A stretch of 64,000 nt of DNA from JANMCE01 sp963791625. Its GTDB lineage: Bacteria > Actinomycetota > Acidimicrobiia > Acidimicrobiales > Ilumatobacteraceae. Of this stretch, positions 32,257 through 39,805 are shown one piece after another. The position numbers were made by a program, and so were the translations under genes. The DNA lies in contig CAWBTA010000006.1 in NCBI GenBank assembly GCA_963791625.1, positions 1,364,001 through 1,428,000 on the forward strand, written 5' to 3'. The first letter of the stretch is position 1. Each line of letters starts with the position of its first letter. The notes beneath the pieces are model-generated. The model saw only the letters and a list, made by a program, of their open reading frames with translations, was not told where the DNA came from and did no database searches.

Positions 32257-34048
32257 AGTTCATGTCGAGGCGGGTCCGGTGGTCAGGGTGGGAGAACCGG
32301 AGCAGTCGATCACTCGATCGAGTCAGCACGACTCGCACCACGGTTCCTTCTGATGCAGCCACCCCCATGGCATCCCACGCGTGATCGATCATCGCCGGGG
32401 TGCACGCTGGCTGGGCAACTCGCATGGCGACCTCGAGGGGAAACGGTTCGGTCATCAAGGACCCGACCCGCAGAATCGGTTGCAGCGCCTGCGGAATGTT
32501 GTCGTTCATCACGCCGTCCAGCAGTTCTCCGAAGTCAGGGAGCCGCCCGGTCAAGACGCCCGCCCGGGGATCCCTGCGCTCCGACCCACTCTCGGGATCA
32601 ACCACCGTGACCACCTCATCGGCGAGTGCCCACGTCCACCGGCGCTTGTCCGCCGACCACGCCTCCCTCACGACACCATCGGCCATGAGCCGAAACAACA
32701 AAGGCGCCCAGTAGTAGCTGTCAGCAACCAGTGCGACCAGCTTCCTGGCGAGCGCTTCATCGATCTCGACGTTCTGGTCAGCAAAGACCGCACGAAGTTC
32801 GACAACTCGTTCGTCGTCCGTGGCCGCTGCGATCGAAATCACGTCATAGTCCCCTTCGGGCGACGTGGTCGACGTCACCAGAAGTCCGACATCGTTCAAC
32901 TGCGTGATACCGGCGACAACGGCCTTGGATCCGTCATCAACCAGGTCGAGATCGTCCACGGCTAGTACAGCCATCACCCCGGTGAGCCGATGTATTTCGC
33001 GTGCGACCTCCCCGATGACGCTGACCGCTTGGCGGACCAGGCGATGGGGCGGATCGGTACTTCGCGGGTCCACCATGCGCTGCGCCGCGGCAATGATGGC
33101 CTCATCCCTTTCGTCATCGGCCAGGCGGACGAGCGCATCGGGGGCGATCACTCTCCTGCTCAAGAGATCGGGGCCGTGCCGAAGGATGATCGAGGCCAAC
33201 CCGTCGCCAGTGATTCCCCCTGCCGATCCCGATCGGACGAGGTGAGCAAGATCCTGGAACCAGTTCGTGACGACGGCAAAGCTCGCGCTCGTGACCGGCG
33301 GCCGGTGCACGCCGCCGCACACGACCAGACCCGCCTCCTCATCATTCGGGTTCACTCCTCTGTCGGCCGACGCCGCGATATCGACAAGGAGACGACTGCG
33401 ACCCGAGCCCCGCGGCGCGGTGATAGCCACATTGCGCCCGCAAGCAAGCTTGGGCGCGACAGACACAACGTTCTTGGTACGTAACCGCGATGCGATCGCC
33501 CGATTCGTCGGAGGGTTGACCAGCACGTTGGCGTGTCCCAACGCAACCACAATTCGGCGGGCGTCCGCGCTCGTTGGCTCCAACGGAATTTCCACGGCCT
33601 GAATGCGAAACGCTTCGGGCAGCACAGCCAACTTGCTCTTCGTGTCCTCCGACTTTCCGGCGCACACGGGAAGGATCGGCGTGCCGCCGGCGAGCGCCCG
33701 GGTCAGTTCACGCAATACCCAATCCTCGGTCGGGCGTTCGAGTAGTGCCCACGCCGGACCGACCAGCGCAATGACGGCGCGGGACGCTGCGAGACTCTCC
33801 CGCAGTGACGATGCCCAATCAGTACCCGGCACGACGCCGGTTTCGTCCACGAATGCCCGCACCCCGAAGCGCGCCAACAGGCCGCGTAGACGCTGCGCAA
33901 TCTGGCGATCACCACCCCGGAAGGAGATAAAGACGTCGTAGGTGGCGAGACCGCCGCGGCCGACGGCGACAGAAGTGCTCGCCGCGGGCGCGAATAATGG
34001 CGCCACCTCACCGTTCTCGACCCGCACGATCTCTCGCAGCTCTTCCAT
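32168..34048 (-). CDS. TIR-domain STAND-type ATPase
   Basis: 626 aa, with GAGGAG seven bases before the ATG. Residues 36-130 are a TIR domain: 'YDVFISFRGGDRQ', 'VRAFVDE', 'SLRESLAASRAVIALVG' and 'DWVLREL', where E114 is the likely NAD-cleaving glutamate. Residues ~195-480 look like a STAND/AAA_16 ATPase, with a degenerate P-loop 'APRGSGRSRLL' (210-220; Arg replaces Lys) and Walker B 'VLAVDDLD' (D366, D367). The end, 'RFSHPDHRTRLDMNF..DRQHTHDRIADEFDARL', is the point where such proteins normally pass into TPRs, encoded here by the next gene. Role inferred: signalling or anti-phage NADase. Confidence 0.85.
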   Translation of the reverse strand: MEELREIVRVENGEVAPLFAPAASTSVAVGRGGLATYDVFISFRGGDRQIAQRLRGLLARFGVRAFVDETGVVPGTDWASSLRESLAASRAVIALVGPAWALLERPTEDWVLRELTRALAGGTPILPVCAGKSEDTKSKLAVLPEAFRIQAVEIPLEPTSADARRIVVALGHANVLVNPPTNRAIASRLRTKNVVSVAPKLACGRNVAITAPRGSGRSRLLVDIAASADRGVNPNDEEAGLVVCGGVHRPPVTSASFAVVTNWFQDLAHLVRSGSAGGITGDGLASIILRHGPDLLSRRVIAPDALVRLADDERDEAIIAAAQRMVDPRSTDPPHRLVRQAVSVIGEVAREIHRLTGVMAVLAVDDLDLVDDGSKAVVAGITQLNDVGLLVTSTTSPEGDYDVISIAAATDDERVVELRAVFADQNVEIDEALARKLVALVADSYYWAPLLFRLMADGVVREAWSADKRRWTWALADEVVTVVDPESGSERRDPRAGVLTGRLPDFGELLDGVMNDNIPQALQPILRVGSLMTEPFPLEVAMRVAQPACTPAMIDHAWDAMGVAASEGTVVRVVLTRSSDRLLRFSHPDHRTRLDMNFVGKDRQHTHDRIADEFDARLERAAVARS

Positions 34049-34112
34049 ACGCAGCTCCTCGTCACTTAGAGCGCTACGAACACCGCTTCAGCAGCAATTC
34101 CTCAAGGATACC

Positions 34113-34292
34113 TCAGGTCACGCCCCCATGGGGAAGGGAGTTTTCCCTCTTTCTCGCAACGACCGGCTGAGGAGTCACGTCGATGCCGTCAGGAACACGG
34201 TCGACTTCGAAACCCTGCTTGCGCAGCTCTGCCACTGCGGCATCGACAGCGTCAGCGAGGCGCGGCAGCATCCGCACCCGTGACGGCGACAT
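34113..34292 (-). CDS. Small ORF of unknown function between TorD-like and TIR genes
   Basis: 59 aa from ATG 34292 (or 52 aa from ATG 34271), overlapping the end of the chaperone gene by 41 bases. The predicted protein has an amphipathic helix 'LPRLADAVDAAVAELRKQGF' followed by 'EVDRVPDGIDVTPQP', a helix-then-strand pattern with coding-like codon use. It is on the same strand as the molybdoenzyme operon upstream and 64 bases before the TIR-ATPase gene, so it may be the last gene of that operon. No family recognised; it could be spurious. Confidence 0.4.
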   Translation of the reverse strand: MSPSRVRMLPRLADAVDAAVAELRKQGFEVDRVPDGIDVTPQPVVARKRENSLPHGGVT

Positions 34293-35280
34293 ATTCGGTG
34301 ACCACCGTTGTTGCGGTGCCCAGCCGGTTGGCAGCGATGATCTGCTCAAGGAAGGTGATCATCGCGCTCGTTCGCGCTCGCCAGACGCGCCAGTTCGCCT
34401 CATTCGCGGGTTCGGCGCCGGCACACTCGGCATGCTCGGCGTCGGCGACCCGGATAGCCGTCAGGATTGGCCGCAGGATGGACGCGAGGTCATCTGAATC
34501 CTGCGCCGTTTCAATGACATGGCGCAGGGCCGAGCGGTTATCGCTGGGCCGCCAGGGCGAACCGATGCGCTCAGCAGCGTGCGCAATCACACTGCTTTGC
34601 AGCCACGTTCCGGCGGTGGCCGGAGACAGGATAAGTCGAGCCAGCCGGAAGGGGCCGAAGTTGGTGGGGAGCGGATCAATCTCGATCTGTTGACCCAGCA
34701 GCGGCGCCGGTCTGAGCCGTTCAACTTCCTCACGGAGGAAATCACCAACCGCACCGACAACGTGCTCGTAGGGCGACCCGATTGCGATCGGGGCAACGGC
34801 CGCGAGTGCGATCTGGGCCCAGACGGCGAGGTGATCGGCCAGGAATGCACGTTCGGTCTCGACGGCCTCAACGGCCTTGTCGGGGATATCGCCACGCCAT
34901 GCGGCGGCCTCGGTATGGCAGAGGTGCGCGTAGCAACGCAGTTCGAGGCCGAGGTGATCGGCTCCGGCGATCCGCCAACGCTGTTCGGTGTGTTCGTTGT
35001 ATCCAACCCGCTGGTAGCGGCCCACGACGTTGGCGAGGGTGTCTCCGCCGTGCTGACCGTCGTCGTTCCGGAACACACTCTCGTAGACGGGGACGCCTCG
35101 TAGGAAGATCCGTTCGTAGTCGCTGTCGATCACCGGATCGCTACTCGCAAGCACAGCGAGAGTTGGCACGGTGGCGACAAGGTCGCCGAGTTGCGGGCCA
35201 GGCTCTTCGAGCAGAAGCAACCCAAGCAGACCGGCCAACCCGGCCCGGCGTTCGGCGAGGAGCGCCAGATCGGCGGTCAA
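34252..35280 (-). CDS. TorD/DmsD/NarJ-type molybdoenzyme chaperone
   Basis: 342 aa, about 120 residues longer than usual TorD proteins. The N-terminal ~200 residues are all-helical and carry the family motif region 'ERAFLADHLAVWAQI' after 'DYERIFLRGVPVYESVF'. These chaperones bind the apo catalytic subunit and assist molybdopterin cofactor insertion in the cytoplasm. The extra C-terminal ~130 residues are unassigned. Its ATG overlaps the molybdoenzyme stop by four bases (ATGA), which supports a dedicated partner. It is followed by the small ORF at 34113-34292. Confidence 0.8.
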   Translation of the reverse strand: MTADLALLAERRAGLAGLLGLLLLEEPGPQLGDLVATVPTLAVLASSDPVIDSDYERIFLRGVPVYESVFRNDDGQHGGDTLANVVGRYQRVGYNEHTEQRWRIAGADHLGLELRCYAHLCHTEAAAWRGDIPDKAVEAVETERAFLADHLAVWAQIALAAVAPIAIGSPYEHVVGAVGDFLREEVERLRPAPLLGQQIEIDPLPTNFGPFRLARLILSPATAGTWLQSSVIAHAAERIGSPWRPSDNRSALRHVIETAQDSDDLASILRPILTAIRVADAEHAECAGAEPANEANWRVWRARTSAMITFLEQIIAANRLGTATTVVTEYVAVTGADAAAPR

Positions 35281-38228
35281 CGAACCTCACCATTGCGCCA
35301 GTCACGCGGCTGGATCCCATAGGCCAATGCAAGCGGCTTGACGGGGCGAGCGAACCAGAGCGGCCGACGCAGACCACCCGGACCAGGACCGGGGCGGGTC
35401 TTGGCCAGCCACTCCCGATAGACCTCGGTAGAGCGACCGGTGTTCACGGCGATATCGCCGTAGTTGTCCTCCGGTTTGGCCGGACCGACCGTGACTTTCT
35501 GAAGCCAGCAATGCATACCCGAGATTGGGTCGGGCTGCACGGGAAACGTCAGGTTCTGATGGACACCCGCGTCGGTCCACCACACCCGACTGGTGTCAGG
35601 GTCGGACGACTCGAACGGTTTCACCCCTTCTACCTGCGTCATCTTCCACTCGCCTGCCTTGCCGTGGGGTTGCGCGTCAGGGCCGTAGCCGACGTTCGCT
35701 CCGTTGATACGCGCGAGACCCGAGCTGTACCGCGGGGTTCCCTGATCGGCATCCACACGCCAACGGCCCATGTGATGCGACACGCCAACGACACCGGGGC
35801 GAATACCTTCGGTTCGCCACGCCTTGATAACGAAGTAGCCGATCTGCGTGGTGATGCGCACGAGGCCGCTTATCGGAATGTTGAGCTGTTCGGCATCGGA
35901 CGGATGGATCCACATCGGATGGGCGTGGCTGATTTCGTTGAGCCATTTCGCCTGGCCCGATCGCGTATGGATCAAGGTCGGCAAGCGGAAGGTAGGCAGC
36001 AGAATGCGCTCACCGCCAGCCAGGTCAAGGTCTTCCCAATGCACGTGGCTCTTGATGAAGCCCGGCATCGCGTACTCAGGCCAACCCCAGTCACGCAGAA
36101 CGTCGGAGTACATCTCCAACTTGCGAGACGGCGTCGGGAAGCCGAAGCGGACGTGGCCATCGATCTCGACGCCGATGGAGCCATCACCGATGAAGGGCAT
36201 GTGCCCGGTCACCTCAGCCAGATCATTGTGCATGCCCGCGGTGCCGGGTACGCGGTAGACGCCTTGGTCATCTTTGACCGCGCCGGCCTTGGCTATTTCG
36301 GCTTCGCTCACCGTCCGTTCGTGAACTGCCAGTTGACTACCCGGGATTTCGAAGGCCCCGTATTTTCGCATGAACGCCAACGGTTCCAAACCCTCAGCTG
36401 CCGCGGCCTCGGGCAGACCAGGCACTTGGGTGTTGAACATCATCTCGTAGTACTCGTCCACACCGAGTACCTCGCCGGGGTTCTTGTTCGACTCAAAGTG
36501 CTGGCGAATTCCGAGGGCGCCGTCGGGGTCGATCTTCCACGACAGGTCGATCCAGAACTCGTTCTCTTCCCAGACCTCACCCGGGTTTGCCTCCCACGTG
36601 CGGTTGACCCGGCGGCCCTCCTTTTCGGCGTTGACACGGAACACGGGCTGGCGAAAACCGATCCATCGACCCGAATGCGTTTCGTAGCTGGCGAGGTCAT
36701 GTCGCTCGGCCCCGTTGCCCATGGGCAGCACGTAGTCCGCGAACCAGGCCGACTCCGACCAGGTAGGGGTCAGTGCGATGTGGCAGCCGACGAGGTTTTC
36801 GTCGGTGAGCGCTTCAAGCCAGCTGAAACCGTCGGGGTTGGTCCACACCGGGTTGTACACCCGACTGAAGTACGTGTCGACCTTTCCGCGGCCTTCCTTG
36901 AGGAAATGCGGTAACAGGATTGATGCCTCGTGATGCGCCAGCGGGTACTCGTTGGGCCAGTTCATGTCGTTCCACCGGCCGTGTGGATGCACGACCTTGG
37001 GTGGTACAGGAATGAACTTGTTCCATCCGTTCGGACTCACCCCACCCTCGGTACCAACTGAGCCGGTCAGCACATTCAGCATCCAGAGGCACCGGGTGAT
37101 CTGCCAGCCACCCTCGTTCCCGGCCGCCGCAGCACGCCAGCTGTGAGAGCTCAGCCTGCCCGGTACTGCAGTCGCGATGATGTCTGCGATCGTGAGGATC
37201 TTCTCTACGGTTAGACCGCATTGCTGCGCGGCGAACTCGGGCGTGAACTCCGCGTAGTAGTCGATGAGTGCAGGGCCAACGTTGTCGAACGTGCATTCCA
37301 GATCGGGACGAACCTCCTCCAGGAAGTGCTCCCAGTTCACCCAGCGACGCACGAATTCTCGGTCCCACGTCCCCTTCTGCAACAACAGTCGGGCCATCGC
37401 GAGAAGCATGACGGCTTCGGTGCCGGGCCACGGAGCGAGCCACTGGTCGCTCATCGACGCAGTGTTCGACAGGCGCGGATCGACACAGATCACCTTCGCG
37501 CCGCGCATCTTGCCCTCGATGATGCGCTGTGCGTGCGGGTTGAAGTAGTGCCCGGCTTCCAGGTGCGACGAGATGAGAAAGATCACTTTTGCGTTGGCGA
37601 AGTCGCTTGACGGCCGGTCGAATCCCATCCACACCGCATAGCCGACGCGGGCGCTGGACGAGCAGATGTTGGTATGGCTGTCGTGGCCGTCGATACCCCA
37701 CGCGTGGAGCACGCGCTCGATGTAGCTGTCGTCACCCGGACGACCAACGTGATACATCACCTCGTCGTGCCGGCCCTCTTTGAACGCAGTACCAATGCGA
37801 GTGCCGATCTCAGTGAGGGCCTGTTCCCAGGTGACGCGCTGCCACTTTCCCTCGCCGCGTCTTCCGACTCTCTTCAATGGATAGAGGATGCGCTCCGGGT
37901 CGTAGACCTGGGTGATGGTGGCTGGCCCCTTGGCGCAGTTCCGACCACGACTTGCGGGGTGGGTCGGGTTTCCTTCGAACTTGGCGATCTGCCCGGTTGA
38001 CTTGTCGACATAGGCGAGCAATCCACAGCATGCCTCGCAGTTGAAGCACGTCGTGGGGATCAGCCGATAGTTTCGGATCTTCTTCTCACCGTGAGCCCAG
38101 GCTTTCGGATCCAATTCATTCCAGTCCTCCCATCGCTCTACCGGCGCGTAGTTCGTCAGTTGACTACCCGGCATCAAACGCACCAGATTGGCCTGAGCGG
38201 AGCGATTCAGATCATCAAGAAGTGACAT
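35277..38228 (-). CDS. Molybdopterin oxidoreductase catalytic subunit, SoeA-like (sulfite dehydrogenase candidate)
   Basis: 983 aa of the DMSO-reductase/CISM family. An N-terminal [4Fe-4S] site is formed by C61-x2-C64-x2/3-C67/68 and C98 ('GRNCAKG'). C189 in 'HTNICSSSARVG' is the likely molybdenum ligand, as in the PsrA/PhsA/TtrA branch. There is no twin-arginine signal, so unlike exported PsrA or TtrA it should face the cytoplasm, as SoeA does. With the fused FeS-NrfD subunit, a TorD-like chaperone and an adjacent persulfide dioxygenase, sulfite oxidation to sulfate is the best guess. Thiosulfate, polysulfide or tetrathionate reductase activity remains possible. Confidence 0.75.
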   Translation of the reverse strand: MSLLDDLNRSAQANLVRLMPGSQLTNYAPVERWEDWNELDPKAWAHGEKKIRNYRLIPTTCFNCEACCGLLAYVDKSTGQIAKFEGNPTHPASRGRNCAKGPATITQVYDPERILYPLKRVGRRGEGKWQRVTWEQALTEIGTRIGTAFKEGRHDEVMYHVGRPGDDSYIERVLHAWGIDGHDSHTNICSSSARVGYAVWMGFDRPSSDFANAKVIFLISSHLEAGHYFNPHAQRIIEGKMRGAKVICVDPRLSNTASMSDQWLAPWPGTEAVMLLAMARLLLQKGTWDREFVRRWVNWEHFLEEVRPDLECTFDNVGPALIDYYAEFTPEFAAQQCGLTVEKILTIADIIATAVPGRLSSHSWRAAAAGNEGGWQITRCLWMLNVLTGSVGTEGGVSPNGWNKFIPVPPKVVHPHGRWNDMNWPNEYPLAHHEASILLPHFLKEGRGKVDTYFSRVYNPVWTNPDGFSWLEALTDENLVGCHIALTPTWSESAWFADYVLPMGNGAERHDLASYETHSGRWIGFRQPVFRVNAEKEGRRVNRTWEANPGEVWEENEFWIDLSWKIDPDGALGIRQHFESNKNPGEVLGVDEYYEMMFNTQVPGLPEAAAAEGLEPLAFMRKYGAFEIPGSQLAVHERTVSEAEIAKAGAVKDDQGVYRVPGTAGMHNDLAEVTGHMPFIGDGSIGVEIDGHVRFGFPTPSRKLEMYSDVLRDWGWPEYAMPGFIKSHVHWEDLDLAGGERILLPTFRLPTLIHTRSGQAKWLNEISHAHPMWIHPSDAEQLNIPISGLVRITTQIGYFVIKAWRTEGIRPGVVGVSHHMGRWRVDADQGTPRYSSGLARINGANVGYGPDAQPHGKAGEWKMTQVEGVKPFESSDPDTSRVWWTDAGVHQNLTFPVQPDPISGMHCWLQKVTVGPAKPEDNYGDIAVNTGRSTEVYREWLAKTRPGPGPGGLRRPLWFARPVKPLALAYGIQPRDWRNGEVR

Positions 38229-38243
38229 TCGAGGACCGCTTTC

Positions 38244-39770
38244 CTACGACAGGGGCACGGATTGGCCGGCCCGGACAAATGCGTCTTCGTAGAAGACCAA
38301 CCCGACGATTCCTGCAACGCCCGCAGCTACTCCAAGCGCGACCGAACTGCTTGCAATTGCAACGACTGCCAGCACACCGGCCAGCAGAATACCGACACCG
38401 ACACCGACACGGAACCGGGTCTTGTACAAGCCGTGCGTCATCGACTTCTGAGCCATTTCCACATGCACCGTGCCCTTGCTGGCCAACTCGGTCCAGATCA
38501 AAAAGCCAAGCGCAAGCAGACTGCCCAACAGCAGCCAACGCAGAGCTCTCTCCACACCGTTCGCCAGATCGAACAACGGAGCCAAGAGCAGGCCGGAACC
38601 GGCGCCGCCGACACCGGCCTGCGCCAACAGAACCGGCAACAACAGCGGCGTCTGCCAGAAGTCGCGGCCTTCGCACTGGCCGAAGAGGAACGCCGTATAG
38701 CCCGCGGTGCCGGTTGCGAATAGCACCGCGGGTGCAGCGACGGCCTTGATGAGACCGGGTGAGTTCAGCAAACCGCCGAGCAACCACAATGAACTCAACA
38801 GACCGTGGCCGAGGAGAATGAACGCGCCGCGGACCAACCAGGAACCCCATTGGGGTCGGGTGAAAATGAAGTGGAACCGCTTCGGCTGTCTCAGGTCAGC
38901 CACCAGCAACGCTCCCGTCGTGGCAGCGAACATCAGAGACAAGATCGGCAGCAGCACGCCGACGAAGGCTCGTTGGTTAGCATGACCCGTCACCACCGCC
39001 AAACCCCCGGCCATGATGGCTCCGGCGCTGATGGCTTTGGTGACCAGGTAGGCCGAAACCTTGCCTTTCCAGACCATGGGATGTTCCGTGGTGTATGCCG
39101 TGCGCGCAACGACCTGTTTCCCCCGACCGGGGGGATCGACCGGAAGGGTCGGGTGATGCTTGGTGGTCTCCGCCCAGATCATGCCGTCATCAGCGATGCG
39201 GGTTCGCAAGGGGTCAAGGGCCGCCTCATCGGCACCCTTGTAGAACACATGCGGTTTCGTGTTCTGCTCCGGCGCTCGCACCTGCGTGTCGTGACGACCC
39301 AGCATGATCGAAATCTTCGAGGTCGGATCCTCAATGTCGCCGGCGAAGATCGACTGGGTGGGGCACACGATGACGCAACTCGGCTCGAGCCCGATCTCGA
39401 TACGGCTCGAACAGAAGTTGCACTTCTGCGCCGTCTGCGTCTCGGGGTTTATGAACAGGGCGTCATACGGGCAGGCGTTCATACACGATTTACACCCAAT
39501 ACAGCTCGAATCATCAAAGTCGACAATGCCATCATCACGACGAAACAGCGCCGTCGTCGGGCAAATCGAGACGCACGGTGCGTCGTCACAGTGGTTGCAA
39601 CGGTTCACTGAGTAGAAGCGCCGAGCATCAGGGAAGACGCCCTTTTCGATGTACTTGACCCACGTACGATTCACGCCCAACGGCACCTCATGCTCGGCCT
39701 TGCATGCCACCGTGCATGCATGGCAGCCGATACAGGTGTCTTGATCGATCAGGAACGCGTAACGCGTCAT
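38244..39770 (-). CDS. Fused four-cluster ferredoxin / NrfD-type membrane subunit (SoeB-SoeC-like)
   Basis: 508 aa from ATG 39770 (GGGGGCAG site upstream). Residues 1-140 hold 16 cysteines in four [4Fe-4S] patterns: C13/16/19/23, C58/61/66/70, C90/93/96/100 and C117/120/132/136. Residues ~255-508 have about eight membrane helices of the NrfD/DmsC class and end in 'FVRAGQSVPLS', a familiar NrfD C-terminus. These are usually two separate proteins; here one polypeptide links electron wire and quinone-reactive anchor. It would carry electrons between the molybdoenzyme and the membrane quinone pool. It lies 15 bases before the catalytic subunit. Confidence 0.88.
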   Translation of the reverse strand: MTRYAFLIDQDTCIGCHACTVACKAEHEVPLGVNRTWVKYIEKGVFPDARRFYSVNRCNHCDDAPCVSICPTTALFRRDDGIVDFDDSSCIGCKSCMNACPYDALFINPETQTAQKCNFCSSRIEIGLEPSCVIVCPTQSIFAGDIEDPTSKISIMLGRHDTQVRAPEQNTKPHVFYKGADEAALDPLRTRIADDGMIWAETTKHHPTLPVDPPGRGKQVVARTAYTTEHPMVWKGKVSAYLVTKAISAGAIMAGGLAVVTGHANQRAFVGVLLPILSLMFAATTGALLVADLRQPKRFHFIFTRPQWGSWLVRGAFILLGHGLLSSLWLLGGLLNSPGLIKAVAAPAVLFATGTAGYTAFLFGQCEGRDFWQTPLLLPVLLAQAGVGGAGSGLLLAPLFDLANGVERALRWLLLGSLLALGFLIWTELASKGTVHVEMAQKSMTHGLYKTRFRVGVGVGILLAGVLAVVAIASSSVALGVAAGVAGIVGLVFYEDAFVRAGQSVPLS

Positions 39771-39805
39771 TGGCAACTGCCCCCAGGTTTTGTTGAAGAA
39801 AGGAG

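Noticed and set aside
34081..34145. CCCCATGGGG palindrome upstream of the TIR gene as an operator
   Set aside because: It is short and GC-rich, inside the small ORF, with no second copy.
34782..36914. Very long plus-strand open frame (about 700 codons) opposite the molybdoenzyme and chaperone genes
   Set aside because: It is antisense to two well-supported genes, rich in Arg/Gly/His with no recognisable domain, as expected from high-GC shadow frames.
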